Shown here: positions 17,562-26,562 of the stretch, in pieces
How positions within the stretch are numbered: position 1 is the first letter of the stretch
Layout: each line of letters starts with the position of its first letter
Assembly: GCA_016756695.1 (NCBI GenBank)
Contig: CP066701.1
Span: 3,864,001-3,928,000 of the forward strand
Length of the DNA stretch: 64,000 nucleotides
Source of the DNA: Heyndrickxia sporothermodurans
Lineage (GTDB): Bacteria > Bacillota > Bacilli > Bacillales > Bacillaceae_C
Reading direction: 5' to 3'
Notes under the pieces: generated by a model
What the model saw: the letters and a program-made list of their open reading frames with translations, nothing else
What the model was told of the DNA's origin: nothing
The model's database searches: none
Translations under genes and position numbers: made by a program

Positions 17562-19115
17562 TTAGCACCTAACGTACTTACGTTTGAAACCAAGTCTTCC
17601 TCTTTCAATTTCTTTTTGAATATTTTCGTAAGCGTTTAGGAGACTGCTTTTTTTATGTTCCCGTTTGACTTCTACTATACCAACTTCCTTAGCGGTCTTG
17701 ACTGCTTTTTCATGAAGTGGCAAATAAGAAATCCCCACAGTGGATAGAAAATTATTCATAGACGATTTCGTTCGTTCTGGCGATTCATGGATCGTATTTT
17801 TCACAATATCAAGCATATTGGAAATTTTGCTTTCGGAAAATTCATTGTCTTTACGATTTCCTAAAAGCCAGCAGTAGCAACTCCAGCCCGCTGACATTCT
17901 CAGCTCGTCGTCGCTTGCAATCCACTTATCAGCAACGTCTTGTGCAATATCAGACTCTGATAAAGTTACTGCCACCACATAATCCGACAGCATATAAAAA
18001 TACGCCCCATCCATCCAACGATCAAAATCCGACTCTGTCATAGCTTTCGAATCTGCAATAATGCCTGCAAAGTACATTGCATCGTAGTTACCTGTAGAAT
18101 AAAGCTCTTCTGCTAAAGGTTGATTTATTTTTATTTTCTTTGCAATTGGTTTCATAGCGCCTGTAGCTACACCAAAAAGAGGCTCATGAGCACCATTAGA
18201 TATGTACATTTTTTTCATTCGATCCTTACCGAGGGCTTCAAGCTCCTGCATAACTGTTTCAAAATTCATAGTTCCACTTCCTTCCTTAAAATGTTTTCTT
18301 CTAAACAGCTCTTGTCCAAAATTATAATAGAGCTTCATTAATCTATCTACAGATTGTATTTTTTTAGCAGATTGAATTAATTTATAATAAAATTGGCGGG
18401 TTTCTTTTAAGCTAAATTGCGATTTGGCGTTTATTAGAAGAATAATTAACGTCTCTGTATCAAGTATACGTGTGAAATTTAATGTTTCTTGAAAATAATG
18501 TAAAGCTTTTTGAGCATAATATTGAGCTAAAGTGTTATTATGAACCGCATGATATGAAATAGCAAGGTGGTAGTAATATTCTTGGCTCGAGTAGTTGGAA
18601 TCAATTTTCTTTAAAATTTCAATAGATTTCTTGTAGCTTCCGATACTAAAGTAATAGATGCCTTGAACATGATTATATAGGTTGCTCTCATAAGGTGAGA
18701 GGTTGATATCAAGTTTCTTGACATTCTCCATTAGTTTATGACATTTTTCAATTTCATAAAATACAAGATAATGACGAGCTAATAGAAGTGAGTAACGTAC
18801 TTGAAAATCGGGAATATTCTTTAATGGATTAGCGTCAAGTGCCGCTTTTTTTACTTGCATTTCATCGGTATCTAACATAACGATAGCGTTTTGCCATTCT
18901 TGTAATGTTACTTCAAAATTTTTGAATTTTCTTACTTCATCTTGAATATTTATATTTAATTGTTTAGAAAGAATTGCTGTAATTTCTTCCGAATATTCCG
19001 TAATGCCCCGCTCAATTTTACTTAAATGACTGACAGGACAGATCCCTTTTGAAAGCTGTTCCTGTGTGTATCCTTTTTGTTCTCTGTAGTATTTTAAAAT
19101 TTTCCCCTTGACCAT
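17562..19115 (-). CDS. fusion: XRE-TPR regulator (N-term) with DNA alkylation repair protein (C-term)
   Basis: One open frame of 517 residues joining two unrelated proteins. Residues 1-60 are a Cro/CI HTH (YYREQKGYTQEQLSKGICPV); residues about 70-275 are TPR-like helices, as in peptide-sensing RRNPP regulators. From residue 283 (ATG at 18267-18269) the chain is a HEAT-like AlkD-type DNA alkylation repair protein: MNFETVMQELEALG, EPLFGVATGAMK and YDAMYFAGIIAD. The linker KEGSGT is encoded by AAGGAAGGAAGTGGAACT, which looks like the ribosome binding site of the second gene. I infer a deletion that cut the regulator and joined it in frame; the repair enzyme may also be made alone. Confidence 0.75.
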   Translation of the reverse strand: MVKGKILKYYREQKGYTQEQLSKGICPVSHLSKIERGITEYSEEITAILSKQLNINIQDEVRKFKNFEVTLQEWQNAIVMLDTDEMQVKKAALDANPLKNIPDFQVRYSLLLARHYLVFYEIEKCHKLMENVKKLDINLSPYESNLYNHVQGIYYFSIGSYKKSIEILKKIDSNYSSQEYYYHLAISYHAVHNNTLAQYYAQKALHYFQETLNFTRILDTETLIILLINAKSQFSLKETRQFYYKLIQSAKKIQSVDRLMKLYYNFGQELFRRKHFKEGSGTMNFETVMQELEALGKDRMKKMYISNGAHEPLFGVATGAMKPIAKKIKINQPLAEELYSTGNYDAMYFAGIIADSKAMTESDFDRWMDGAYFYMLSDYVVAVTLSESDIAQDVADKWIASDDELRMSAGWSCYCWLLGNRKDNEFSESKISNMLDIVKNTIHESPERTKSSMNNFLSTVGISYLPLHEKAVKTAKEVGIVEVKREHKKSSLLNAYENIQKEIERGRLGFKRKYVRC

Positions 19116-19305
19116 CCTGTCCCCTCCTACCGATAGTATACAACAGAATGATTGATAGCAATAGGTAAGACTTTGATGTAGTTTATAGAAGGGAAAATTG
19201 CAAATGTCAAGTAAAATTCATGAATTAATTTAGATACTCCAGCCTTTTACGTTATAATTAAACTACAACTTATTTAAAAACCGGGAAATAAAGGAGATTT
19301 TATTT

Positions 19306-19674
19306 GTGTTCCTAAGAGAACTGAATCAAGAAGAGAAAGAAGCGTTTCTTGAACTCGCTTATCTCATAGCAAAAATTGATAAAAATCAATCTATATTCGA
19401 AAATTCAATTCTAAATAAATTCAAAACAGAAATGGGAATTGATAAATATTCGATTAAAGGATCTGACATAGAAGATATACTTAAAGTATTTGAAAACGAT
19501 CGAACGAAAAATATCGTCTTAGTTGAAATCCTTAGACTCATTTTCTCAGATGGAGTTTTTCATGATTTTGAGAGAGAATCAATACAACTCATAAAAAAAC
19601 ACTTTGGTTTCGATAAAGATGACTTCCAAAGTTTGAGGGATTGGGTATTAAAAATAAAGGAATTAGAGAAATAA
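19306..19674 (+). CDS. TerB-like helical protein
   Basis: A 122-residue all-helical protein resembling the tellurite-resistance TerB fold: ELAYLIAKIDKNQSIFEN in the first half and VEILRLIFSDGVFHDFERES in the second, each with the acidic turn of TerB repeats. No other ter genes are near, so a role in tellurite resistance is not supported. GTG start at 19306 behind AAAGGAG. Confidence 0.6.
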   Translation: MFLRELNQEEKEAFLELAYLIAKIDKNQSIFENSILNKFKTEMGIDKYSIKGSDIEDILKVFENDRTKNIVLVEILRLIFSDGVFHDFERESIQLIKKHFGFDKDDFQSLRDWVLKIKELEK

Positions 19675-19775
19675 GGTAACAAAAGTTTTTTCTTTGTTTA
19701 GAAAAGATTTTTATATTGACTCAACTTAAAATACCATGTATACTCGTAAACGTTGTACGCATAAATTGGAGATTG

Positions 19776-19812
19776 ATCCCCACAACTGGTTTGTGGGGAT
19801 TTTTGTTTTTTA
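19776..19812 (+). terminator. strong terminator after the TerB-like gene
   Basis: ATCCCCACAA (19776-19785) with exact complement at 19791-19800, five-base loop, followed by TTTTGTTTTTT. Confidence 0.88.
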
Positions 19813-19885
19813 CCCTGTGTATTGAAACTTCCTTTTATTTTCTATATATTACTAATATATAACTTCTTACAAGGAGGGACCTGAT

Positions 19886-20125
19886 ATCACTTTACTCCCA
19901 TTGTATTTATTACATGCTACTGAAGATGCCCATGTAGAAAACGATTTCCAATTATGGTTGGTATTTTTCTGCAATTTTCTGATGGTTATTACTGGATTTA
20001 TTTTTATGTACAAATTATTTACATTAAAAAATGCAAAAAAAATTGGAATTACTTTTGGGATCATCTTACTTATTAATTATTTTCTTATACTTTTATTCGG
20101 AAGTTTCTTTGATTTACTTGGTTAA
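19886..20125 (+). CDS. small membrane protein
   Basis: About 79 residues with two hydrophobic helices (LWLVFFCNFLMVITGFIFMY and IGITFGIILLINYFLILLF) after a polar head LHATEDAHVENDF. Not recognised. A strong AAGGAGG at 19871-19877 lies eight bases before ATC-ACT at 19886, but no ATG, GTG or TTG stands at that spot; the first usual start is TTG at 19901, 23 bases from the binding site. I placed the start at ATC, with doubt. The next gene follows 15 bases after the stop, so the two are probably co-transcribed. Confidence 0.55.
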   Translation: MTLLPLYLLHATEDAHVENDFQLWLVFFCNFLMVITGFIFMYKLFTLKNAKKIGITFGIILLINYFLILLFGSFFDLLG

Positions 20126-20140
20126 CGAAGGGAGATGTTG

Positions 20141-21115
20141 ATGAATTTGAAATTTTACCGACTTTGGGTTTTAGCATTTTTACTTAAATTTATTGGTTCA
20201 GCTTGGGACGCGTCCTATCATTTTCGCTATTTATTCGAAAAATACTCCATTCCTCATTTAGTTAATTTTGCCGGCTTTGCATTGGGGGCGTATCTTCTAT
20301 TTAATGAATGGCGTCGTTTAAACTATATGGATCGTTTTTCAAGAAATTTAACGACGATTGGTTATGTTCTGTTTTTAATTGGAATTCCTTTAGATTTTAG
20401 TTATCATATCGCATATGGAATTGATCTGACAACGTGGAGTCCAACCCATTTTGTCTATTATATTGCCACTGGAATAATGATTATTGCTGTATGGCGCGGA
20501 TATTCGGTTTATACTAAAGGTCAAGTGCCTATATGGAAATCGATGCACACTTGGTTTGCCATGTTTTTATTAGAATGTCTTGTGTTCCCAAATATGCAGC
20601 AAGAAAATGGTTCTATCTCATATGATCAATATATCCATGGTAAATCGATTGCCTCTAAAGAGATTTTAGCCATTTTATCTGATCCGGCATCACAAATCTT
20701 TGGCGGGATTCCACCTTGGTTATATCCTTGCTATTCCGTATTAACTGTTTCATTATTTACTGTTTTAATCATTCGGATTTTTCGAAGTTATTCAATCCCA
20801 TTAGCAGCTACTGCGTTATATATTAGTTTAAGATTTATAGGAAAATTAATCTTCTTTGCCGTTGGTTATCCAACATCATATGTTCCAATTACTCTATTAT
20901 TTATTCCTATATTTTATCTATTGATAAAAAAATATTCTTGGATTGCAGGCTTGCTAGGTAGCTTTTTCTATTTTATTTCTTTATATGGGATTCATAAATC
21001 TGGACTGCTCATTACTCCACCTTTGGAGATTTCGTTAATCATTCCTGTCCTACTGATTGGAATACTTGTCCCTATTATAATTCCTACAAGGAAAAGGCGG
21101 AATAAAGAAATGTAG
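20141..21115 (+). CDS. multi-pass membrane protein of unknown function
   Basis: A 324-residue protein with about nine or ten hydrophobic segments. It carries repeated polar-aromatic motifs such as GSAWDASYHFRYLFEKYSIPH and LDFSYHIAYGIDLTTWSPTH, with His and Asp residues inside or near helices that could bind a metal or haem. No family recognised. ATG at 20141 follows GAAGGGAG. Basic tail TRKRRNKEM. Confidence 0.7.
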   Translation: MNLKFYRLWVLAFLLKFIGSAWDASYHFRYLFEKYSIPHLVNFAGFALGAYLLFNEWRRLNYMDRFSRNLTTIGYVLFLIGIPLDFSYHIAYGIDLTTWSPTHFVYYIATGIMIIAVWRGYSVYTKGQVPIWKSMHTWFAMFLLECLVFPNMQQENGSISYDQYIHGKSIASKEILAILSDPASQIFGGIPPWLYPCYSVLTVSLFTVLIIRIFRSYSIPLAATALYISLRFIGKLIFFAVGYPTSYVPITLLFIPIFYLLIKKYSWIAGLLGSFFYFISLYGIHKSGLLITPPLEISLIIPVLLIGILVPIIIPTRKRRNKEM

Positions 21116-21143
21116 TTTCTAGAAAAAACAATTTTTGCAAAAC

Positions 21144-21171
21144 AAAGGCAATGTAAATGTATATTGCCTTT
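21144..21171 (+). terminator. terminator of the membrane-protein pair
   Basis: AAAGGCAAT (21144-21152) and ATTGCCTTT (21163-21171), then TTGTG. Lies between converging genes. Confidence 0.7.
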
Positions 21172-21226
21172 TGTGTTGGAGTTATTTTTTATTAGTGATT
21201 CATAGGTTATTTAAGCAATTATATTA

Positions 21227-22657
21227 TTAATCTCTTTCCAGCAATTCAGCACCAGCAATGCCGGGATGTGTCATTTCATACGGATCTAGTATTAAATTTA
21301 ACTCTTCTTCTGTTAACACATCATATTTTAAACATAGTTCCCGGATCGGTTCTCCGTTTACGATTGCCTCTCGTGCAATTCGTGCCGCTACTTCATACCC
21401 AATATGAGGATTAACTGCGGTAATTAGTCCGGCACTCTTCTCTACATAGTCTTTCAATCTCTTTTCATTGGCTTTAATTCCTTTTAAGCAATTGACTGTA
21501 AAAGTACGGAAAGCATTATTCATAATACTGATAGATTGAAGTAAATTATATACGAGAACGGGTTCCATCACATTCAACTCGAGCTGGCCCGCTTCAGATG
21601 CAAGGCAAATTGTATGATCATTCCCAATGACCTGGAATGCTACCTGATTAATGACTTCTGCCATCACCGGGTTTACTTTACCAGGCATGATAGAAGAGCC
21701 CGGTTGTCTTGCAGGCAGCATGATTTCACCCAAGCCGGCTCTAGGACCTGAGGCCATTAGGCGTAAGTCGTTGGCGATTTTCGACATATTCATCATACAA
21801 ACTTTCAATGCTGCTGATACTTCTGTGTATGCATCTGTATTTTGAGTTGCATCTACAAGATGTTCGGCACCTATTAATGGCAGACCACTAATCTGAGCTA
21901 GATGCTTTACGACCAATTCGATATATCGAGGATCAGCATTTAAGCCGGTTCCAACTGCTGTTGCCCCCATGTTCAATTCATATAAATGCTGACGTGATTG
22001 TTTAATCCGTTTAATGTCACGTCCGATTACGCGACTGTACGCTTCAAATTCCTGGCCAAGTCGAATTGGCACAGCATCCTGAAGGTGGGTACGCCCCATT
22101 TTAATGATAGGATTAAATTCCTCGGCCTTTTCTTGAAAAACCGCTTTCATTTCTTCCATTGAAACTAGTAAAGTTTCCAATAGATTTAATACCGCAATAT
22201 GAATCGCCGAAGGAAATGCATCATTTGTAGATTGTGACATATTGACATGTGTATTCGGACTGCAACGGAAATAATCCCCTTTTTCTTCGCCCATTAATTC
22301 GAGAGCACGGTTTGCAAGAACCTCATTCACATTCATATTTATTGATGTTCCCGCTCCACCTTGAATCGGGTCAACGATAATTTGATCATGCCACTTGCCT
22401 TCAATTAATTCATCTGCTGCTTTGACGATCGCTTCTCCAATTCCGGAATAAAGACGTTTAATATCCATATTCGCAAGTGCAGCCGCCTTTTTTACCATAG
22501 CCATACCCTTTATTAATTCCTCATGTATGCGATTACCTGTGATTTGAAAATTTTCCACAGCGCGAAGTGTTTGGATCCCATAATAAGCTTCAGCGGGAAC
22601 TTCTTTTGTTCCTAAAAAATCTTTTTCAGTACGCATTTTGCTTTGTGTAATTGTCAT
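21227..22657 (-). CDS. ansB: aspartate ammonia-lyase
   Basis: A 476-residue lyase converting L-aspartate to fumarate and ammonia. The superfamily signature GSSIMPGKVNP lies near residue 320; other blocks are GGAGTSINMNVNEV, SPNTHVNMSQSTNDAFPSA and GRTHLQDAVP. The length and SQSTND favour aspartase over fumarase; B. subtilis AnsB is 475 residues. ATG at 22657 follows AGGAGAG. No asparaginase gene lies beside it, unlike B. subtilis ansAB, so it stands alone here; GltT at 39 kb could supply aspartate. Confidence 0.88.
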   Translation of the reverse strand: MTITQSKMRTEKDFLGTKEVPAEAYYGIQTLRAVENFQITGNRIHEELIKGMAMVKKAAALANMDIKRLYSGIGEAIVKAADELIEGKWHDQIIVDPIQGGAGTSINMNVNEVLANRALELMGEEKGDYFRCSPNTHVNMSQSTNDAFPSAIHIAVLNLLETLLVSMEEMKAVFQEKAEEFNPIIKMGRTHLQDAVPIRLGQEFEAYSRVIGRDIKRIKQSRQHLYELNMGATAVGTGLNADPRYIELVVKHLAQISGLPLIGAEHLVDATQNTDAYTEVSAALKVCMMNMSKIANDLRLMASGPRAGLGEIMLPARQPGSSIMPGKVNPVMAEVINQVAFQVIGNDHTICLASEAGQLELNVMEPVLVYNLLQSISIMNNAFRTFTVNCLKGIKANEKRLKDYVEKSAGLITAVNPHIGYEVAARIAREAIVNGEPIRELCLKYDVLTEEELNLILDPYEMTHPGIAGAELLERD

Positions 22658-22874
22658 ATTATTCGCTCTCCTATTTAGGTCATTAGTACTTCTTCTGTCA
22701 ACTTCCTATTATAAGTGCAAATATAAGAAAGTTAAAGAAAAATACAGATTAAACTTTTTAATTATTTGACGATGCCTGTGGTTTTGCTTTTTCACCTTTC
22801 CCGCCATGTTCTACATATTTAATAAGGACAATGAATACATATTAGAAAAGTATATACAACTGGAGGGATATGTC

Positions 22875-23630
22875 ATGTATGGAAACTACAATGGATATCC
22901 ATATTTTAAAAGAAATTGTCCAAACCCAAATTGCCTGAATCCAAATTGTCAATGCGGTGATAATTGTCATTGCAACGCTGAACATAATTGTCAACCACTA
23001 GAATATAAAAAACCCGGTATTTATCCTCGACAACAAATTATTTATTTTAATCCACCAATTAAAGAGGTACCTCAAGCTGAATACCCAAAAATAAGTTTAA
23101 AAGCAGTCATGGGGCCAAACTCTTATGTCATTGGTGATGTTCATGTTGAAGATGATGTAATGATCGGTTGGAATAATTTAATCAGAGCGGATTCTTCTTC
23201 ACCTTATTTCATTGGAAAAAAAACAAATATCCAAGATTTTGTCCTAATACATTGTCATCCTTCACAACATATTGAAGTAAATGGAAAAAAATATGGTGTT
23301 TATATAGGTGAAGAAGTAAGCATATTACATCATGCCCAACCACATGGTCCTCTTTATATTGGTAGAAATACGTTTATTGGTGAAGGCGTTTCTATTTATG
23401 GAGCAACGATTGGTAAAAACTCAGTTATTATGCATGGGGCCACGATTGCCAATCATGTAAAAATAAGTGAGGGACGTTTTGTTGAGCCGGGGCAAACTGT
23501 TTGGAAACAAGATCAAGCAGATCAACTTCCACCCGTTCCCGCGGAATTTAAAAATCTAAATCAAGAAATTGTTGATCATTACTATCGACTCGGTAAAGCT
23601 TATCGAATGCATACTAAGCTATTTATATAA
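22875..23630 (+). CDS. gamma-carbonic-anhydrase-like hexapeptide protein with Cys-rich N-terminus
   Basis: A 251-residue protein. From about residue 75 it is a left-handed beta-helix (IGDVHVEDDVMIGWNNLI, KTNIQDFVLIH, YIGRNTFIGEGVSIYGATIG). His residues in VLIHCHPSQH, LHHAQ and QPHGP match the three zinc ligands of Cam-type gamma-carbonic anhydrases; the acidic-loop Glu of Cam is absent, as in CamH forms. Residues 15-39 hold seven Cys and two His in NPNC-type spacing, a likely extra metal site. ATG at 22875 lies behind GGAGGG. Activity not provable from sequence. Confidence 0.78.
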   Translation: MYGNYNGYPYFKRNCPNPNCLNPNCQCGDNCHCNAEHNCQPLEYKKPGIYPRQQIIYFNPPIKEVPQAEYPKISLKAVMGPNSYVIGDVHVEDDVMIGWNNLIRADSSSPYFIGKKTNIQDFVLIHCHPSQHIEVNGKKYGVYIGEEVSILHHAQPHGPLYIGRNTFIGEGVSIYGATIGKNSVIMHGATIANHVKISEGRFVEPGQTVWKQDQADQLPPVPAEFKNLNQEIVDHYYRLGKAYRMHTKLFI

Positions 23631-23642
23631 AACCTACTTGTG

Positions 23643-23671
23643 GAAAGGGAATAGTGATTCCCTTTCTTTTT
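23643..23671 (+). terminator. terminator of the carbonic-anhydrase-like gene
   Basis: GAAAGGGAAT (23643-23652) and ATTCCCTTTC (23657-23666), four-base loop, then TTTTTCT. Confidence 0.88.
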
Positions 23672-23724
23672 CTGTTCTAGAGTATGTTATAATAAATTGA
23701 TAATAAATCTTAGGAGGATCAAAA

Positions 23725-25095
23725 ATGAACCAACAACCATTATTGATTTCTAATCATAATAAAACGACAGAACTTCATGTAGAACAAATGGCCATTTATT
23801 TACAAAGCAAAATTATAGAAGCTACTGATGATCAACATAACATTTATTATCTTTTCTTTTACAAAGAACAATTTCTTACATATGTTAAGCCAACTAAGTT
23901 AAAACGTCGTACACATATTGAAAAAGCTTTTACAAAAGGAATCGTTCTTCCGTCTACACATCCACTCATCCATTCTCTGCTTTTCCAAGACCATCCATAT
24001 AAAAAAAGAACGTTTAATCAGCTAGTTAAGAAAGTCCAAAGTCTATACAGTCCCCAAGAAGTCGCCCAAATTGCAACCTTTTTTGAATCCTTTATTTCAA
24101 AAAAAACCATTTTCTCTCTCATTCAATCGATCTTTTATGATTACCGCCGAAACGGACAAATGTTCTCAAGCTATCGAATCCTACGGATATTAATGGATTT
24201 CGCGCCAAACCATAGTTGGGTAAAAGGATTATCAAGTGATTTAAATTTCATCAAATATGGAAAATTATATGATCGATTATCAGATGAATTAATGACAAAG
24301 GATCCTATATATATGGAAAAGGCATTGTATACAGATAAATCCTATAATCAACTTATACAATTACTCAAGAATCAATCAAGATGGATGGATGAAATCGCTT
24401 TGTATATCCATCACATCAGCCCCGAAAATTATGTATCTCTAAAACAATTGCTGAACAATCATTTTACAGACAAAGAAATAATTGACGTATTAGAACACTT
24501 ATCTAACAATACAAGTGATGTTTTAGAAATAAATGATGATTTACTCGAAATCTATTTACACCACCAAAATGCAGAAAAAATGATAAACTTACTATTCACA
24601 CATAAACTTAACCTCAATCCGAAACAAACTCAGGAATTTGAACAATTATTAGAAAACGTAGATTTAGAACCGGAACAATTTCCAAAAGAAAAAGTTCTTT
24701 CATTCTTAGTACCTCTTTTTAACATAAATCCTGAAAAAGCTGCTACGCTACTCCATAAATTCATCGTTTTACAACTAAAAGAATATGATATTGATTCTGT
24801 CGTAAAAAGGCTCATCCCATTAAAAATTATCATGCATGCACATCCAATTCTCGAAAAACTTCAGCATATCCAGAAACTAGCGAATGACCCGGATCAACAA
24901 CTATTATTAGGAGAATTATATTACGAATTTCAACAGTTTGATCAAGCCATCGATTGTTTCAGTTGGGAAATGGAGTTAAAATCCATCGACCCAAAACCGG
25001 TAAAATGGCTTTCAAAAATATATAATGAAATTGGAATGGAACAAGAGCATCGAGCATATCGACAGCTGTATATCGATATGCAGAAAAGAGCATGA
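23725..25095 (+). CDS. large helical protein with C-terminal TPR-like repeat
   Basis: A 456-residue soluble protein, not recognised. The N-terminal 60 residues look beta-rich; the rest is helical. Near the C-terminus LLLGELYYEFQQFDQAIDCF followed by PVKWLSKIYNEIGMEQEHRA fits one or two TPR units. No transmembrane segment or signal. ATG at 23725 behind AGGAGG. Alone between terminators. Probably a Bacillaceae-restricted scaffold protein. Confidence 0.65.
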   Translation: MNQQPLLISNHNKTTELHVEQMAIYLQSKIIEATDDQHNIYYLFFYKEQFLTYVKPTKLKRRTHIEKAFTKGIVLPSTHPLIHSLLFQDHPYKKRTFNQLVKKVQSLYSPQEVAQIATFFESFISKKTIFSLIQSIFYDYRRNGQMFSSYRILRILMDFAPNHSWVKGLSSDLNFIKYGKLYDRLSDELMTKDPIYMEKALYTDKSYNQLIQLLKNQSRWMDEIALYIHHISPENYVSLKQLLNNHFTDKEIIDVLEHLSNNTSDVLEINDDLLEIYLHHQNAEKMINLLFTHKLNLNPKQTQEFEQLLENVDLEPEQFPKEKVLSFLVPLFNINPEKAATLLHKFIVLQLKEYDIDSVVKRLIPLKIIMHAHPILEKLQHIQKLANDPDQQLLLGELYYEFQQFDQAIDCFSWEMELKSIDPKPVKWLSKIYNEIGMEQEHRAYRQLYIDMQKRA

Positions 25096-25117
25096 TACAT
25101 CGGTTTAAGGTAAAAAA

Positions 25118-25157
25118 GTCTAATCACCGACAACTGATTCTGTCAGGTTGATTAGAC
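25118..25157 (-). terminator. terminator between converging genes, mainly for dctP
   Basis: GTCTAATCA (25118-25126) and TGATTAGAC (25149-25157) with further inner pairing; on the minus strand followed by TTTTTTACC. Confidence 0.82.
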
Positions 25158-25165
25158 CTATCCCT

Positions 25166-26443
25166 TTATACTGCAGTAGTTATTTGTTTACTATGCTTCA
25201 TTTCCGCTATAGCCTCTGCACATTTTGCTTCATCAAATTCCTTTTCACTTTTCGCTACGACAATTGTTGCAATTCCATTTCCTATCAAGTTTACGATCGA
25301 TCGACCTTCACTCATAAAACGATCAACGCCAAGAAGTAATGCTAAACCTTCGATTGGGATGATGTGTAAAGCTGAAAGAGTTGAAGCTAATACGATAAAA
25401 CCGCTTCCTGTTACACCCGCCGCACCTTTTGAGGTAAGCATCAAAATTAGTATAATCGTAATTTGATGGCCGATTGTTAAATCTATTCCGAATACTTGCG
25501 AGAGAAATACCGTTGCCATTACTAAATAAATAGATGTACCATCTAGGTTAAAAGAATATCCTGTTGGAATTACTAAACCAACAACAGATTTTGAACATCC
25601 GAACTTCTCCATTTTATCCATCATTCTCGGTAATACGGATTCTGAAGAACTGGTCCCTAAAACAATTAATATTTCATCTTTTATAAATCGTAAATATTTA
25701 AATAAGCTAAAACCATATGCTTTACAAATAAGATTTAAGACGATAAATATAAATAAGAACATTGTCGTGTAGACCGAAATCATTAATTTTGATAAAGGAA
25801 CTAATGATTGCAAACCGAAAGTTCCAATTGTATAAGCAATTGCACCAAATGCCCCAATCGGAGCTGCTCTCATAATATAGCCAATAATTTTAAAGAATAC
25901 TTGTGAAATTTTATCAAAGAACTCAATAATACTCTTTCCTTTTTCACCTATAGCCGCTAAACCAACACCAAACAAAATTGAAAAGAATAAAACTTGTAAT
26001 ATATCACCTTCAGCAAAGGCGCTTACCATACTATGTGGAACAATATGTGTTAGGAAATCAACCCAGTTTAGTTTTTCTCCTTCTCCTGTATATTGGGAAA
26101 TATCACCTTTTGGAAGTTTATCAGGATCTAATCCCGAACCTGGATGGAGAATATTGACTACAATCAAACCAATAATTAGCGCAAGGGTAGTGACAATTTC
26201 GAAATAAATTATCGCTTTTCCCCCAACTTTACCTACCTTTTTCATATCGCCCATTTTCGCAATTCCTAAAACAATTGTTAAAAAGATAATAGGAGCAATA
26301 AGCATTTTAACTGCATTAATAAATGTATCACCAAGCGGCTTCATTTGTTTTCCAACATCCGGCCAAACTAAACCAACAATTACACCAATAAAGATCGCAG
26401 TTAATACTTGAAAAGTTAAATTCTTTAAAATCCTTTTCCCCAT
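25166..26443 (-). CDS. dctP: C4-dicarboxylate/cation symporter DctP
   Basis: A 425-residue carrier of the dicarboxylate/amino acid:cation symporter family (DAACS), expected to import succinate, fumarate and malate. Visible: LGTSSSESVLPRMMDKMEKFG (Ser-rich hairpin, residues about 270-290), VIPTGYSFNLDGTSIY and TSKGAAGVTGSGFI. Its place after dctS and dctR separates it from the GltT paralogue at 39 kb. ATG at 26443 is nine bases from GAGGGG; an earlier ATG abuts that site. A cre-like box and DctR-type repeats lie upstream. Confidence 0.85.
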   Translation of the reverse strand: MGKRILKNLTFQVLTAIFIGVIVGLVWPDVGKQMKPLGDTFINAVKMLIAPIIFLTIVLGIAKMGDMKKVGKVGGKAIIYFEIVTTLALIIGLIVVNILHPGSGLDPDKLPKGDISQYTGEGEKLNWVDFLTHIVPHSMVSAFAEGDILQVLFFSILFGVGLAAIGEKGKSIIEFFDKISQVFFKIIGYIMRAAPIGAFGAIAYTIGTFGLQSLVPLSKLMISVYTTMFLFIFIVLNLICKAYGFSLFKYLRFIKDEILIVLGTSSSESVLPRMMDKMEKFGCSKSVVGLVIPTGYSFNLDGTSIYLVMATVFLSQVFGIDLTIGHQITIILILMLTSKGAAGVTGSGFIVLASTLSALHIIPIEGLALLLGVDRFMSEGRSIVNLIGNGIATIVVAKSEKEFDEAKCAEAIAEMKHSKQITTAV

Positions 26444-26485
26444 TGAAAGCATCCCCTCTAAAAATTGAATTTTCTCGCAAATTGA

Positions 26486-26499
26486 TGATAACGCTTTCT
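26486..26499 (-). promoter_or_regulatory. cre-like catabolite repression site upstream of dctP
   Basis: The minus strand reads AGAAAGCGTTATCA, matching the CcpA consensus TGWAANCGNTNWCA at 13 of 14 positions. It lies 43 bases before the dctP start codon. Confidence 0.65.
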
Positions 26500-26514
26500 T
26501 ATTAAATGGGGAAG

Positions 26515-26551
26515 TATATGGTCATATAGTACATTTTGGTCTTTTTGGTCT
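26515..26551 (-). promoter_or_regulatory. candidate DctR operator: palindrome and tandem repeat
   Basis: TATATG-GT-CATATA (26515-26528, perfect palindrome) next to two head-to-tail copies of TTTTGGTCT (26534-26542 and 26543-26551), all in the 119-base dctR-dctP spacer. A response-regulator binding region is the likely reading. Confidence 0.45.
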
Positions 26552-26562
26552 TATAATGCCTA

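Noticed and set aside
19771-19812. Possible IS66 end fragment, similar to the CCCCA...TGGGG hairpin at 10552-10578
   Set aside because: Only the generic hairpin is shared; no GTAAGCG end or transposase remnant. An ordinary terminator explains it.
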